From the NCBI GenBank assembly GCA_028554755.1, contig JAPTOF010000003.1:6781501-6845500 (forward strand): a stretch of 64,000 nt of DNA. The letters run 5' to 3'. The DNA comes from Cordia subcordata (taxonomy: Eukaryota > Streptophyta > Magnoliopsida > Boraginales > Cordiaceae). A program made the position numbers and the translations under genes. Every line of letters starts with the position of its first letter. The stretch's first letter is position 1. Positions 9,733 through 22,074 of the stretch are shown here, piece after piece. A model generated the notes under the pieces. It saw only the letters and a list, made by a program, of their open reading frames with translations, had not been told where the DNA came from and made no database searches.

Positions 9733-10525
9733 AATACTATGAAGAACCGACACCTTCAAATGCAGCATATTGCGTGTCGGACACGTGTCGGACACCGACA
9801 CGCTCCGACACGTGTTCGGCAAATTTTTTTTTTAATTTCTGACACGTCCTCCGATACGCTCCGACACGTAAATGGACACGCACGGGTTTTTTTTGTAATT
9901 TTTAAAATTATTTGGGGCACTAATGCATATTCGAAAATAATTAAAAAAAAAAGAAAAATCAATTTAACTTACTTTTGCTGCTTATCGTCTTTTCCAAAGA
10001 AGTCATCTTCTCACTTCTCCAAATTCCTTTAGCAAAAAAAACTCAGCCCTCGACCAAAAAATAAATAAATAAATAACTTACCTCCAATATTCCTGCACTG
10101 GGTAGGATTGAAAAATTATATTATTGTGTGTGTTATTATATGTTTAATTGAAAAATTATTGGGATTTTTCAGGTATATTGTTGTTGAATATGAATTACAA
10201 GAACTGGTGATTTTTTTCCTTTTCTTTTCATGCATGAATTACAAAAATTGGTGGTCTCTTTTTGTGTCATATTTTGGGAGATGGCTGAAGCCTATGAAGC
10301 AAATTGATTTGCTATGATAAAAATGATATTTATGCAATATATTATGATAAAAATAATATTTATGCAACATATTCATGATAAAAATGATATTTATGCAATA
10401 TATATAAAACTTAAATAGTTTTTTATTTAACGTATTCTGAGCGTGTCGTATCCTAATTTTTTTAAAAAAAGACGTATCGACGTGTCGCATCGTGTCGCGT
10501 ATCATGTCGGCATATCGTGTCCGTG
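9733..10525. mobile_element. Probable non-autonomous DNA transposon with CCGACACG subterminal repeats
   Basis: An insert of about 0.8 kb separates two adjoining pieces of LINE-a RT, so it arrived after the LINE. Its left end (9770-9890) holds many overlapping copies of GTGTCGG/CCGACACG in both orientations. Its right end (10435-10525) holds the same motifs, more decayed (CGTGTCG, CGTGTCC). The middle is AT-rich with a short triplicated unit around ATAAAAATGATATTTATGCA (about 10315-10405) and no coding capacity. Dense subterminal motifs at both ends are typical of hAT- or Mutator-like elements. Exact ends and TSD could not be fixed, so the superfamily is open. Confidence 0.5.
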
Positions 10526-11208
10526 CTTTTTAGATTCCAAGCAATCCAGTGTATGCAACTTTTCTCCCAAGAACCCCACAAAAAATTTGCCACCACATCG
10601 CTAAGTTTTTTTTGCAGAAAGCTCTAGGGAGAAGAAATAAGTTCATAGCATAACAGGGAATGACTTGTAAAACTGACTTTATAAGCACTTCTTTGCCTTC
10701 TCCTGATAGAAATTTAGTTTTCCAACCCTGCAGTTTTCCCTGAATTCGGTCCAATATCCAATCAACTGATTTGACCTTAGATCTTTTCCAATCTAAAGAT
10801 AAGCCCAAATATTTGCCAAGGTTTGCTGATTTCTTGACTCGGAAATAAAGCATATTCCATCCCTAACATCCAGAGGCGCCCCTTTAGAGAAACAGATAAA
10901 AGACTTGTTTAGGTTGATTGCCTCACCTGTAACGAAACAGTACTAATGGATAGCTTCTTTGAGAAAGAGGGCTTCTTTGGCAGTTGCTTTGAACATAAAT
11001 AGTGAGTCATCAGCCAAAAAAGAAGGATGGATAAGGTTAGGCAATTTCTCGCTAACTTTAGACCTTCAAGATTTTGATTATTCATTTTTTGATGGAGTAG
11101 ACTTTGAGACAGTGGTGACTCCATCCGTAACTACCTTTACCCATTTATCATGAAAACCCAGCTTAGAAATTAAGGCCCCTAGAAAATCCCATTCCACTAA
11201 GTTGTAGG
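10526..11208 (-). pseudogene. LINE-a reverse transcriptase core, degenerate
   Basis: Minus-strand pieces of a plant LINE RT. YNLVEWDFLGALISKLGF at the truncated 5' side is followed by the catalytic LADDS box near 11010-11030 (ADD retained). After that come KYLGLSLDW and IQGKLQGWKTKFLSGEGKE (10530-10853), the thumb-side block. Frameshifts separate these pieces. The order and orientation agree with the other LINE-a fragments. The element is dead: it has no 5' half and no continuous frame. Confidence 0.8.
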
Positions 11209-12000
11209 GATTGTGTTTGGTTACGCGATTTGTTGCCCAAAAAAAAGAAAAAAAAATTATTGCCAACTTTTAGTGTTGGGCTCAATTACGTTATGTAGAT
11301 ATCTCTTTATAAGTTGGTCAAATTGGTGCATAAGTTATAAGATATTATTTTATAAGTTTGATTAACTTGTTTATAAATCCTTTTATGGGCTTACTAAAAA
11401 GTAAAAGATAAGCAAGTCGTTCACTTTTTTTTTTAGCAAATTATAAGTTCTAGTTGTTTAACAAAAAATAACTTTTTATCTTTCAAAAGTTTAAATAGTC
11501 TTAATTTTATTAACAAGTAAAAGCCCTTTTTGTCATTTTAACTAACGCTATCCTAACAGTTTATGAACATAAATGATACAAAAACTCTCGTACTTAACTT
11601 GCTTATAAATATCAGAAATTAACTCTTATAAACACAATTACTTATAAACATGTAAAAATTCAATAAGTCAAACGAGCTCTAAATCCACACAGTAAATAGA
11701 TGGTCCCACCGGAGCAGTATCCAGCGGGTTGCGGATAAATATGTACTCTTGTTCTAGAAGTATATTTGCGTTGACCTTTCCAAATTCAACATGATTTTCA
11801 ACATTATAGCTGGGGTGCAACACTTGTTTCGTTGTACAAGCGCAAATAACGCAATTAACCGATTATTTAATCATAATAAAATGATTCAAATAATTTAGCA
11901 TAAGTAAATATCATCTAGCTTGTATTAATTTTACTACTCAGTGGTTGAATTTTAGATCCCAATACTAATTAGAGACATCATATTAACCGGATTTTATTTA

Positions 12001-12592
12001 AAGAGTGTTTGGTTTGATTTTTAAGTTGGTCAAATCTAACAAGTTTAATTAAGTTAGTGGATGCGTTTTTGTAAAGTGTATTTAAGTAGAAAATAAAAAG
12101 TTTTTCACCCCAACTTCTACTTTTGTGACTTTAAGTACTTTGGAAAAAATAGGATAAAATAAGTTTGACCAAATTATTTATTATCTTATCCTTACAATTT
12201 TTATCTTTATTACTGAAATATCTTTACTTTTTTATCTTATATTTATCTGTTATCTTTATTAGTATAATTTATTTAATAATTATAATATACTTATGTTACA
12301 TAATATAAATTAAATTATTAAATTATAGCATTTTGATAATATACTTTTAAAAAATAAATATTTAACTATATTTAAATTGTTTTTAACAAAATTTTACTTT
12401 CATGTCTTTAATAGTTATTTTAAATATAAGTTACTTTTCAATCCATCTTAACCAAACATATAAATACTTATTTATATAATTATAATTATTATTCAAACAT
12501 GTAACTATTTTAAGTCGTAAATTAAAAAAAAGGTGCTTAAAGTCGAAGATGCTTTAAGTAGTTTTTTGATAGGTCAATCCAAATGCCCTCTT
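12001..12592. mobile_element. MITE-like element
   Basis: Imperfect terminal inverted repeats: AAGAGTGTTTGGTTTGA at the left, and AAGAGGGCATTTGGATTGA when the right end is reverse complemented. Length is about 590 bp, AT-rich, non-coding. The GTTTGG-type TIR is common in plant MITEs. A clean target duplication is not visible, so boundaries are approximate and the superfamily is not assigned. Confidence 0.45.
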
Positions 12593-13953
12593 AATGACAA
12601 GTACTTTGGAGTCAGACGTTTTCTGTCATTAATTCATTACTAAATGGTATTAAGTGACGGATTAGTGAAGAATTTGACAAATTCTTCAGTCACTAATCAA
12701 CATTTTTCTAGCAGTGTTGATTTACTGGAGTGAACACTTGGATCACGATCCGGGATCCAATAATCAAAAGAGTAAGAGAAGTAGGAATGATAACTACCTA
12801 GTTAAATAAATTAGTTATTAAAATAAATATTTATTTTTAAAATTCATATTAATACTAAAAATATTATTTTTTAAAATAAACTTTTGTTTATTATAAAAAT
12901 AAATATGACTTGTTAAAAATATTATGAATTACAATTATAAATATATAGAACTAAATATTATCTACTACTAATATTTTTAAAATTAAATCTTGTTTACTAA
13001 AAATATAATGATATTTAATTATAATCAACGACTGTATTAAAAATTTATAAAATTAATTGAATTTCATATTTCTAAAAAATGTTTATTAATATTTATATTT
13101 ATTTATATATCATTTATTCTATATTTATATATATATACACATATATATATATTAAGTATTAATTTATTTTAATTCTAATTAAATTTATTTATTTATTTTT
13201 ATTTATAATTTAATTTATTTTATAGTGAAGAATACTAAATATAGAAAAAAAGTATGAAAAGTTACTAGAGAGTAATTACCCTATTTATTTACAATCATTC
13301 ACGCCTCCCTCTATGAGAATTGGAGTGTAATTGAGTTTATTCCAGAATGACCTATGGCAGACGCTTGATTCTCATGACCATCATCAACATGTTTACGGAG
13401 GAGATGAAACATCAATTCACCAAACAAAGGAACCAATGCATGATTGTGATCCTTTACAGATTTTGTCACTACAGAGCAAGACGGACCTTTGCTTAATTTG
13501 ATAAAAAGTTTTGCTCTGCAATCACCCTTCATCTTTGGTCTATGTTCTCGCTATTTATTTCTCATCTGTGGAAATTTTTTTCTTAGGAGACCAACACAAG
13601 AACATCTAAATAATCTAACAACTATTGATTGACTATGGTTCTATTTTTTAACGTTACATCTTCTAATACTAAACTCGCATACTCATGCATACATGTAAAA
13701 TTTATATGCATCATTTTCGCACTTAAACGTAAGGTGAAGAATGTTTTCTTCACTTAGATTTACAATCCGTTAAATTTAAGAAAGCAATTAATATTTAGCT
13801 AAGGACATATCCAATAGCTACTTTGAACTTCTTCTCTCTCACATGCGAAAAGCTTTTGGGATAATCTTCTCCAATAATTTCCCTTCAAAATTGTAGAGAT
13901 GCTCAACTCATCCTATAAACTAATTTTGAGAATCCCACATACAGAGATAACTT

Positions 13954-14350
13954 AGAGCCTGTTTGGCAAAGCTTATTTTTAAGTGCTTATAAGCTGTTGG
14001 TGTTTATAAGCAGAAGTTGCTTATAAGTAAATTGTTATATGTTTGGATAAATTTGTGCTTATAAGCTTCTGACATGTTTAGTAAATAAGTCTTTATAAGT
14101 AGCAATGATAGTTTAAAATGACTAAAAAGGATATGTCAATAGTTAATGTGATAAAACTTTATTAGCAAACTTGTCTTTTTGAAATATTTGACCAATACTT
14201 ACAAGTCCCCCAAAAAAACACTACTCAGGGCTGCTTTTTTTTTCTTTACTAGCTTTTAAGTTGCTTTAAGCTTCTTTACCAAACACATTTTTCATTATTT
14301 TTGGCTTATAAGCTGGTTTGACCAGTTTATAAGCTTAGTCAAATGCATTA
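13954..14350. mobile_element. MITE-like element with TTATAAGC repeats
   Basis: The left end reads GAGCCTGTTTGGCAAAGCTTAT and the reversed right end TGCATTTGACTAAGCTTAT, so the ends are imperfect inverted repeats. TTA occurs next to the left end and close to the right end. Inside are many copies of GCTTATAAGC-type palindromes. It is non-coding. This end style (CTGTTTGG.AAAGCTTAT) is typical of small plant DNA elements. Boundaries are approximate. Confidence 0.45.
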
Positions 14351-15000
14351 TTAAACCACTCTCTACAGTTTTTTCCAACCCTCAATAAAATTACAAAAGT
14401 GAAACATTATTATGAATTAATATTAAATAAAAATAAAGTTATTAGAAAAAAATTAATTTATAAAAATAAGATAAATATTATATTAATAATTAAAAATATT
14501 ATATTTTATAAACAATGAACAAATATAAATAAAAATTTTAATTTATTGGAAAAAATTTTAAATGGAAAATAATATTTATAAATTTAAAAAATTAAATTTC
14601 TATTAGTGACTTAAAATAAAATATTATCATGAAAATGAACAAATATGAATAAAAAATAGATGTAATACATTTAACTAAAGCTAAAGAGAGATATTGGAGT
14701 AAACAAAAAAGAAAATCCTTGATATAGGGAAGCTATGGGAGAAAAATTAACATAGGAACTCCTTAAAATAATGTTTGATTAAATAAGGAAATATTTTAAA
14801 ATTTTCAGATGTAAGCAAAAAAAATAAGAATGATATTGGAGTGGGTCTAACAACCAAAAAGATATGGTAGGATCAAGCATGTGCCCTGAAGCCCAGAGGG
14901 TTAAATAAAGCTTGAACAAAGCCGCCCTTGTTTTTTTTGGTCGAAAGAATAGAAAGAGAGTGAAAGTCTGATCCAGGTCATCAACAATAAACAAGTCCAG

Positions 15001-15033
15001 CCCAAACCCAAACCCAAACCCAAACCCAAGCCC
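15001..15033. repeat. CCCAAA simple repeat upstream of the ITPK gene
   Basis: Four CCCAAA units followed by CCCAAGCCC. It lies about 355 bp before the ITPK start codon, within the likely promoter or 5' UTR region. It resembles, but is not, the plant telomere unit CCCTAAA. Any promoter role is a guess. Confidence 0.6.
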
Positions 15034-15387
15034 ATATAGCTGGAAAACCAAATACCATTCGATGAAAACAAGGGGCAAAAACAAAACCACTTGGCAAAAC
15101 CATCGGGGTAACGCAAATTCGTCTGAAACCACCACCTGCACCTACGAAATTACCGACAAAATCCACGGCGGGAAAGATTAGAGTACGAGGGGAAAAAGGA
15201 GCCAAGCTTAGGTTTGCTGAGAATCTTGGGGATCCTATAGAGTGAAAATATTCTGCATAGAGACACAAGTAGAAGTGGGGTTTGGCACATGCCAATTATT
15301 CAATCTTCTTCATGAATTCGTAATAGACAAACGATTCAGGAAAATTCACATTCAACTGGTAGTGGTGAAAGAATCCAGCAGTGGACC

Positions 15388-16392
15388 ATGTCAGGGTTGT
15401 TAGAAGCCAGCAGCGGAAGGTACCGCATAGGATATGCAATGACACCCAAGAAAGCCAAGACCATCTTCCAGGACTCCCTCATCGATTTCGCTTCAGAACG
15501 AGGCATTGAAATCATTCCAATAGACCTCCACGAGCCGCTTGTGGGACAACAATCACGCCGCCCCTTCGACGCCATCATTCATAAGCTGTACTGCAAAGAC
15601 TGGCGAAAACAGCTCCATGAATTCTCCGCCCGATATCCAAGCGTCCCCATTATCGACCCTCTCGATAACACCGAGAAACTCCACAACCGCGGGACCATGT
15701 TAGAAGTGGTCAACAGCTTAACACTCCCCCCTCATGGCCGACACGAATCCATCGGAATCCCCAAACAGGTTTTCGTTGTAGAGAACGAGAATCGTGTCGG
15801 ATCCGAGGAGTTGAAGTTCCCGGTGATTGCGAAGCCCATGTTGGCCAATGGCACTGACTGCTCTCACCAAATGTGCTTGGTGTTCAACAAGGATGGATTA
15901 AATGACTTAAAGTTAGAGACCCCCTTTGTTTTGCAAGAATTTGTCAACCATGGAGGGGTGGTTTTTAAGGTCTACGTCGCCGGAGATCATGTTAGGTGTG
16001 TCAAGAGAAGGTCTCTGCCTGATATTTCTGAGGAGAAGTTGAAGGACGCATCGCAGAATTTGTTACCCTTTAAGCAGATATCGAATTTGGCCTGTCAGGA
16101 TCAGAGTGATGATAGTGTTGTCAAGCTAATAGAAGACGCCGTGATGCCTCCTTCTGGCTTCGTCAATGAGATGGCTTGTGCGCTTAGAGAAGCTTTGAAA
16201 TTGCATCTTTTCAACTTTGATATCATAAGGGACAGTGCTAATGCAAATCGCTATCTTGTCATTGATATTAATTACTTTCCGGGCTACTTCAAGTTGCCTT
16301 GCTACGGGACTATGCTCACTGATTTCTTCGTCGACATTGTCCAGCAACACAAGCAAGTTACGGATTCTTCCGTAAAGCAGGACTCTGGTTGA
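15388..16392 (+). CDS. ITPK1: Inositol-tetrakisphosphate 1-kinase family protein (ITPK)
   Basis: Intact 334-residue protein in a single exon. ITPKs are cytosolic/nuclear ATP-grasp kinases that phosphorylate inositol tris/tetrakisphosphates on the route to phytate and can also phosphorylate InsP6. The N-terminal inositol-binding domain includes DAIIHKLY (61-68) and LHNRGTMLEV (98-107). The ATP-grasp part has KFPVIAKP (143-150, nucleotide-contacting Lys149), the hinge LQEFVNHGGVVFKVYVAGD (182-200), CVKRRSLPDISEE (204-216) and metal ligands Asp278 in FNFD, Asp293 and Asn295 in VIDINYFPGY. The start is the first good ATG (ACC before it). Length fits plant ITPK1-type proteins, which are often intronless. 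Orthology to ITPK1 rather than a paralogue is inferred. No neighbour gene is present. Confidence 0.93.
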   Translation: MSGLLEASSGRYRIGYAMTPKKAKTIFQDSLIDFASERGIEIIPIDLHEPLVGQQSRRPFDAIIHKLYCKDWRKQLHEFSARYPSVPIIDPLDNTEKLHNRGTMLEVVNSLTLPPHGRHESIGIPKQVFVVENENRVGSEELKFPVIAKPMLANGTDCSHQMCLVFNKDGLNDLKLETPFVLQEFVNHGGVVFKVYVAGDHVRCVKRRSLPDISEEKLKDASQNLLPFKQISNLACQDQSDDSVVKLIEDAVMPPSGFVNEMACALREALKLHLFNFDIIRDSANANRYLVIDINYFPGYFKLPCYGTMLTDFFVDIVQQHKQVTDSSVKQDSG

Positions 16393-16480
16393 GGCTGGTT
16401 CTGGACCAGCATAATTGCCCCTAATCTGCCAGTAATGGTGACACGGCCAAGAAGATCAACTTTTCAAATCCGCTAGGCCC

Positions 16481-16486
16481 AATAAA
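16481..16486 (+). terminator. Candidate polyadenylation signal of the ITPK gene
   Basis: AATAAA about 90 bp after the stop codon, in a short AT-rich 3' flank. A second similar site lies near 16740. Plant poly(A) signals are loose, so either, or neither, may be used. Confidence 0.4.
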
Positions 16487-16499
16487 TTTCATGAGCCGG

Positions 16500-19400
16500 T
16501 AAAACATTGATAATTTGACTTTTGCTAACATTAAATTTCAGCTCTGTTGCTTCTTCCATTTCGAGTAATAGTAATTGTTTTTCAGGTGGCATTGATTATG
16601 TGACTATTTATGAAATTATCAACACTTTCACGAGCTGTTAGATTTTGAGCATTTCTAGGACAGATTTCCTATTTTGATTGTATACACTGATCGGGTTATA
16701 TAGGCACATGCTGTATGATGAAAGCTTTTCTTTACCAGCATAATAAATTCGCCTAGCAAATGTTCTCATATGTTTTGATGGCACTGGCATTGGAGCTTCT
16801 GTTTTTTCTAACCCCAACCTGGATTTCGACCCCTCCATTGGTCCTTGTGGTTTAATGTGACTGTGTGAGTGAATGATACTCCACTTAGCTGATAGCACTA
16901 TTCTTTTCTAAATTAGAGAGGTATTATGTATGGGATGCAAATGCGAAGCAAATATAGCCAACCTTCTTGTGTTTTGCCACAAGGGCGTGATACCTGTGTT
17001 TTGCTAAGGGTGCATGATACCGTGTTTTGAAGGATATATTTAATACTAGTAAGTAACCGGTGCGATGCATGAGATTTGATTCGATGTAAGTTTGATATTG
17101 TAAAGTTTTTACGAACCGAAACTCCGAGACTCCGAGGCTCCTTCGACTGAATTCAAAATAGATATGAGTAACAAAACCATAAGAATATTTGGCCTCTTGC
17201 TCTAGTTCTCTCCTAGAATGAGTGTGCTTAAACTACGCCATGATCAGAAGGCCCCGGCACTTGTGTAGTTACTGTATTTGACACTCCATCTCGCATGACT
17301 CCGAATTCTTTTGTCCTATAAGTTTCCTCATAATTTCAACAATCTAAAGATGAGTAAAATGCAAAAGAAAAAAGTCCATATGAATTAATAAATTAAAATT
17401 TACATGATTATGAATAAAAGAGTATTTCTCTTCTATCCAATTTAATGAATTTTTGCAATCTCTCTTCTCTTTTAGCCTTCTGATGGTCTCACACTCAAAA
17501 CTTAGCTCAAAAGAGAATAAATACAAGAGTAATTTAACATAAAGCAAACAACTTTTGGCTCAAAATCTGAGAGTGATAATACAATGGTTGCTTCTATGAT
17601 TTCCCCAAAAAAGTGTGTTCTTTTGGCTCATTTGTGGTGTATTTATATGCACAAGTCCAAAAGTATAGTGGTTAGACATATGGATAATTTGAAATCTTTT
17701 CATTTTTTCATTTTGGGAATGGATAAGATTAAGCAAAATTTGAAAAATTGACTAGTTTCAGATAAGATTTTCGAACTTGAAGGCTCTGGCGATCGAGTAC
17801 ACTTTGTGGTAGTCGACCAAATGCCTCACTGGCATAAGAACTCAAGTTCTTTGATGATGAGCTATGGACTTGTGCCGTTGACCTAAATCTCTCTTGCATT
17901 CTAGCCTAGTTTTCACTAATCATTAAGCGCATAGGTCATGTGGTTGATTTTATGCCTCGCCCATCAAGCATTTCTTTAAACCTTTTTATCCAAGGTTTTT
18001 GCTAAGCAAAAACCAATGTTTTGAAAATCTTTAAAGCCCAATATTTTGACGAGCTATGCAAGTAGGTTTTATCAATGTGTGTGCATACCAATGGACACAC
18101 ATAAGATGTAATCTTACATTTAAAATTCTATGTCCACGCCCCTTACATATTATGTCTCTATCCTTATGTCACTCTTTTACTTTAAGTCTTCAAAAATCAA
18201 CACTTTAATCGTCAAGACTTGAAAAGAATGAGTTTCTTTGACAATTCATCATCCAAGGAGCTTATACACCTTTCTTTTCAGCAAAAACTCAAGCAAAACA
18301 TAGACATGTTAAAGCTCAAGAATCAAAGTGCATAAGACTGTTCATCATCAAGACAAAATTACCATGCTAACAATATTCTAATGACTTGGGTCCATAGTGA
18401 GCTTGGATGTGCGATAGGTCTAAGTCTAGGTTTTTTGGGCAGTTTACTTGGAGAAAGTAGCTAGTAGTCTCGTGGTTAGGGTAGCCTATCTAAGTCACTA
18501 GAGGTCTTCCCAGACTTGTTTCTTAAGTACGTATGTCACGTATTGGACATGATAACTGTGAGTGTGCTTTTTGGAGATCGTACTACCAAAGACAAAAAGC
18601 ACAACACTCATTGCTACTAAGTGGCTAGTGCTCTTAATCTTAAGCGTGTGCGGTGAAGTCAAAATTTTGTTCTTTGTTGCAGTATGGGTGAGACTTTATG
18701 TTGCTAAGGTCATGTTGGGTACCACGTTCTCATTAACTATGATATGCATGTATAATATACATTCTGTGCAGCCTATTGTGATTGCTCAAATGATCACCTG
18801 AATATAATCTTCGTGGTATATCCCCTTAAGGGTATATCGGCCATTTGACTTGTAGATTGCTCTGTAGATCAAGAGTTTATGACCAGGGGTGGTTTTCCAT
18901 TAGGACAAGATGATCTAAGGAGAAGATGCAGTTAAGGAGGCGATAGTACAAGTAAAAGGACCTGCCTTAGTGTGGGTGAATATAGAGGCTCATTATAGTC
19001 ATTTAACGTGATAAGTCGAAGACAAAGTCCACTTATATTTGTGATGAGCTTTTGGGAATTACTATTATCTTTGAAGTGTGACTAAAACTTTGGTCTTTTG
19101 GTGAGTAGGCTAACGCCAAAATGGTCTTGTCACCTAGGGTAAGCAAGGGCATTTATTTATTTTGGGAATACTAATATATCCTATAACGAAGCTATTAGAT
19201 TACTTTAACAAGCACTAATGAACGTTCCCTCTCGATTCCTAAACCATCATCCTCTGTAAATATAGAAATAATAGAATGAGCGAAGCAAGCCTCAATAAGT
19301 GAACAACCTGGATGAAACCTAAAAGTGGTCCTAACCAAAGATACCAAATCGACATAAATAAAAGACACAATTAAGAACAGGAATGTAAAAGGTACATGAA
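16500..19400. other. Intergenic region, no gene recognised
   Basis: Short open frames only, none with a recognisable motif. Near 17040-17080 there is a phrase (ACTAGTAAGTAACCGGTGCG onward) that resembles a common plant repeat end (ACTAG...CCCGTGCGATGCACG), but no partner is seen. The block at about 18380-19170 reads like decayed repeat sequence; a 79-residue frame at 18562-18801 has hydrophobic stretches but no family I know. Confidence 0.5.
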
Positions 19401-21587
19401 TGTACAGAATCAAGTCAGGACAAGATCACTTCCAGATATGCTAATACACGAAGTCAAGTTAGAACTAAATTATGAATCAAAGCTATGATATTAATAACAC
19501 ATATACCGTACACCATAATAGAATAGGCACTTATTCGCCTTTTCCTCTCACAATGAACCATCTTCCGTTGACAAGGGCACAGAATGGCCACTAGTAGCCC
19601 TACATCTCTATCCAGTGAACCATTTCCCACTGACAGGCACAATAATAGAACAAAATCATATAAATGGCAATCTCGCCCATTGGGTGGGTGTTACAACTCA
19701 ACATAACACACAGATCAAAAAAGTATACACTAAACACAAATGTGAATGTAGAATTCTTATTAACTTAAACACAATACAGAAAGAGTTGACCAAAGGTGTA
19801 CAAAAAATTAGAGTGAAACAAGGAGGTAATGAGACACCAAAGAATAGATGGTAGTCTAACTTACCTTAAACCAGCTTTATAATCAAACTCTCTCTCCTTT
19901 CTAACAATTATAACCAATTACACTTAACTCAATACTATAAGCAATAAATTTAAAGTCAAAATCTCATATTTATTTGATAACAACGCAATAAAGGATAACT
20001 CAAGAGAATAATGATAGTAGTTCATGAAATAACATGCTAAAAGAGAGATAATACTAATTAGAATAAGAAGTCTCAAATTAAAAAGGCATTTTCTCTATTC
20101 GGTTTGATTTGTAAAATTAATGCTAGTGATTTCTAGTAATCAAGTAAATGCATAACATCATAATGCCAAAATAACATTTACAACTTCAACCCAGATCAAG
20201 GCATAAGCAATGAAAGAAATAATGGTCTAGAATAATCTAATTTAATCCATTCATTTCATATTAATTATTTAATCATGCCAAATCAGTTAGGTTTCTTTTT
20301 TTGCTTTTATTTTCTTTTCCATTAACTGCCATCAATTAGTAGTCAACAAATAAGATGTAATTCAAGACTTCTTAATTCCTTTAATAAACCTGTACCACAT
20401 GACCAACTCTGCCATCTCATACTCATATACATATATAATTTAGTAGTAAGAAGAAGTCAATTATATGTTTTCACACACATGAATTTGTACAGCTTGATCT
20501 ACAAGCTTTTACACAAGTGATGTAGATGTTGTATACAAACAAGTACTCATATTAAAATGAATTGAAATTCCCATCACTACTGGTATTACCCAAGTTCCCT
20601 TTTCTTTTTTCTTTCTAATTCTAGTTTATACACATACGTATTTGTCCACATATATGTGCATAAAAATTTACATGATAAACATAGGCATAACTTTGTCCAC
20701 AGAGTATTCTGAAGTTCATATTCCTAGGACATGGTGTTAACATTCACAAGCATTTACATAGGTTATATAGAACACAACTTTTTGTACAAAACAAGACCTT
20801 TTGTACAACACAAATGCCCACTAAAATTAACGGTAATTTTTGGAAGAACTAAAATTAAGCCCAAATTCTTTTTTTTTTAATTCTTGCTTACATACATACA
20901 TATATGCACGTATAACATAATTGTGACAAAAATTCAGTATTTCCCAACACCTAAATAAAAGTTTTGACTTAAGAGTTCTAGGGCTTAAACCAATTTATTT
21001 ACCAAACTCTAACTTTATACAAATTCATACCAAGACATAATCTCCATACATACACACAGAGTTGTACACCATGTCAACCCTCTATGAATTTCAAAAAATT
21101 GTTAAGCATTTGTAGACTCATATAGCTCACATTTTCAAACATCTTAACTACCAAGTGACTTGAGTTCTATATAACAGTATATATATACACACATATGCAA
21201 ATAACACAATAGGTCAGCTATGTTTAGTATAAACTAAGTAATTTATAATAGTCACTTGATTAACCAAAGATGATGTGGGTTAACCTTCAATTTCTGATTT
21301 CCTTTTTCTTTTTCATAGCTCAAAGCATCCTTAATATTGCAAGAGTTTGGGTTATGGTTTAAGAATGAAAAAGGGGAAAAAGTGGGTGTACTGTATTTTT
21401 TTCTAATTTGATATATGTCAACTTTGCCTTGTATTGTTGTTTAGTCTCTAAAGTTTGGCATTATTTCCAAGCTAAACCAAAAAGTTGACGTATATTAAAA
21501 TTTCCAAATAAAGCACACTTGGAAATTCATGCAAATGTAATGATGATTACTTCTTTTTCGTTTTCTTTTTTTTGGTGGATATTACAT
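19400..21587 (-). repeat. Putative LTR of a minus-strand Gypsy-type element (3' LTR), left end unknown
   Basis: At 21587 the minus strand reads TGTAATATCCACC, a plausible LTR start. Directly upstream on that strand is a purine-rich CTTGAAGGGGTGGAAGA run and then AAGCTTTAGGACAAAACTTC. This matches the layout of element G4 at 37789-37830, where a GGACGAAACTTC block, a purine tract and TGTAACAACC follow each other. So 21587 is probably the PPT/3' LTR junction of a related element. Its other LTR and PBS are not seen and the left limit is a guess. Confidence 0.4.
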
Positions 21588-22030
21588 CTTCCACCCCTTC
21601 AAGAAGTTTTGTCCTAAAGCTTCACTTACCATGGTCATTAAATAGAATTGGGTATGTTTTAAGCATTTCAAACTCTAGTTTCAATAACCTTTATGACTGT
21701 ATTGTTACCACTCCTATGAGCAATAGATATCGATTACCCTGGGTATGTCGTTTGATCATACTATAAAGAATGGTTAGAAACTAGAATAGACTTTGAACGC
21801 TGAGATGTAGTGGAGAATTCTGAATACCAATAGACTCGGGAGCCAACAGAAGATTAGTGTTCAATAGAAAGATTCTTTAGAAAGAACTTTATAATAGATC
21901 AATTACAAGTGAAATAAGAGCTAACCAAAAGCTTGAAACCCATAGAAAATACTAATAGAAATATTAGAAACTCATTATCCAAATGGAATAAGATAAATAA
22001 TACTAGAAAGTTGTAATAATAAAGAGCATT
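21588..22030 (-). other. Remnant interior of the Gypsy-type element, no coding recognised
   Basis: The sequence next to the PPT has the decayed GGAC.AAACTTC phrase typical of the region just before the 3' LTR of plant Gypsy elements. Further right I recognise nothing. Around 22030-22075 the sequence passes into the SIRE-like Copia remnant S6. Confidence 0.35.
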
Positions 22031-22074
22031 ATGATTTGTTCCATAGTTGGACAGTTGTATAAGGGGGTTGTTAA

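Larger units (their letters stand above)
2583..11208 (-). mobile_element. LINE-a: 5'-truncated non-LTR retrotransposon, interrupted twice
   Basis: Minus-strand LINE. Its 3' end is marked by a poly(A) tail, seen on the plus strand as T at 2583-2592. Reading upstream it contains RNase H, zinc-binding domain and reverse transcriptase. Coding similarity starts at YNLVEWDFL near 11205, so the element lacks its 5' end (endonuclease and N-terminal RT), as 5'-truncated LINEs usually do. It is split by Copia C1 (3960-9568) and by a DNA-transposon-like insert (about 9733-10525). Own length is about 2.2 kb. No clear target duplication was found. All coding pieces carry stops or frameshifts. Confidence 0.85.
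11209..14999. other. Intergenic region with MITE-like repeats, no gene seen
   Basis: No recognisable protein. The segment 11265-11690 looks like a degenerate small element whose right end, reversed, reads AGAGCTCGTTTGACTTAT. 12760-13260 is very AT-rich. Two better-defined repeats are listed separately. A short minus-strand frame at 13311-13532 (including MKGDCRAKLFIKLSKGPSC) faintly recalls the FAR1/MULE DNA-binding region, but it is too short and isolated to call. The rest is low-complexity DNA. Confidence 0.5.

Noticed and set aside
15001..15033. Interstitial telomere repeat
   Set aside because: The unit is CCCAAA, not CCCTAAA, and there are only about four; treated as a simple repeat.
14779..15295. 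Minus-strand frames of 104-120 residues upstream of ITPK
   Set aside because: They cross the CCCAAA repeat (read as Gly/Phe/Trp-Val repeats) and have no recognisable domain; probably chance frames in the gene's 5' region.
18562..18801. Possible small membrane protein of 79 residues
   Set aside because: No start context, no family, and the surrounding sequence looks like decayed repeat; nothing supports translation.
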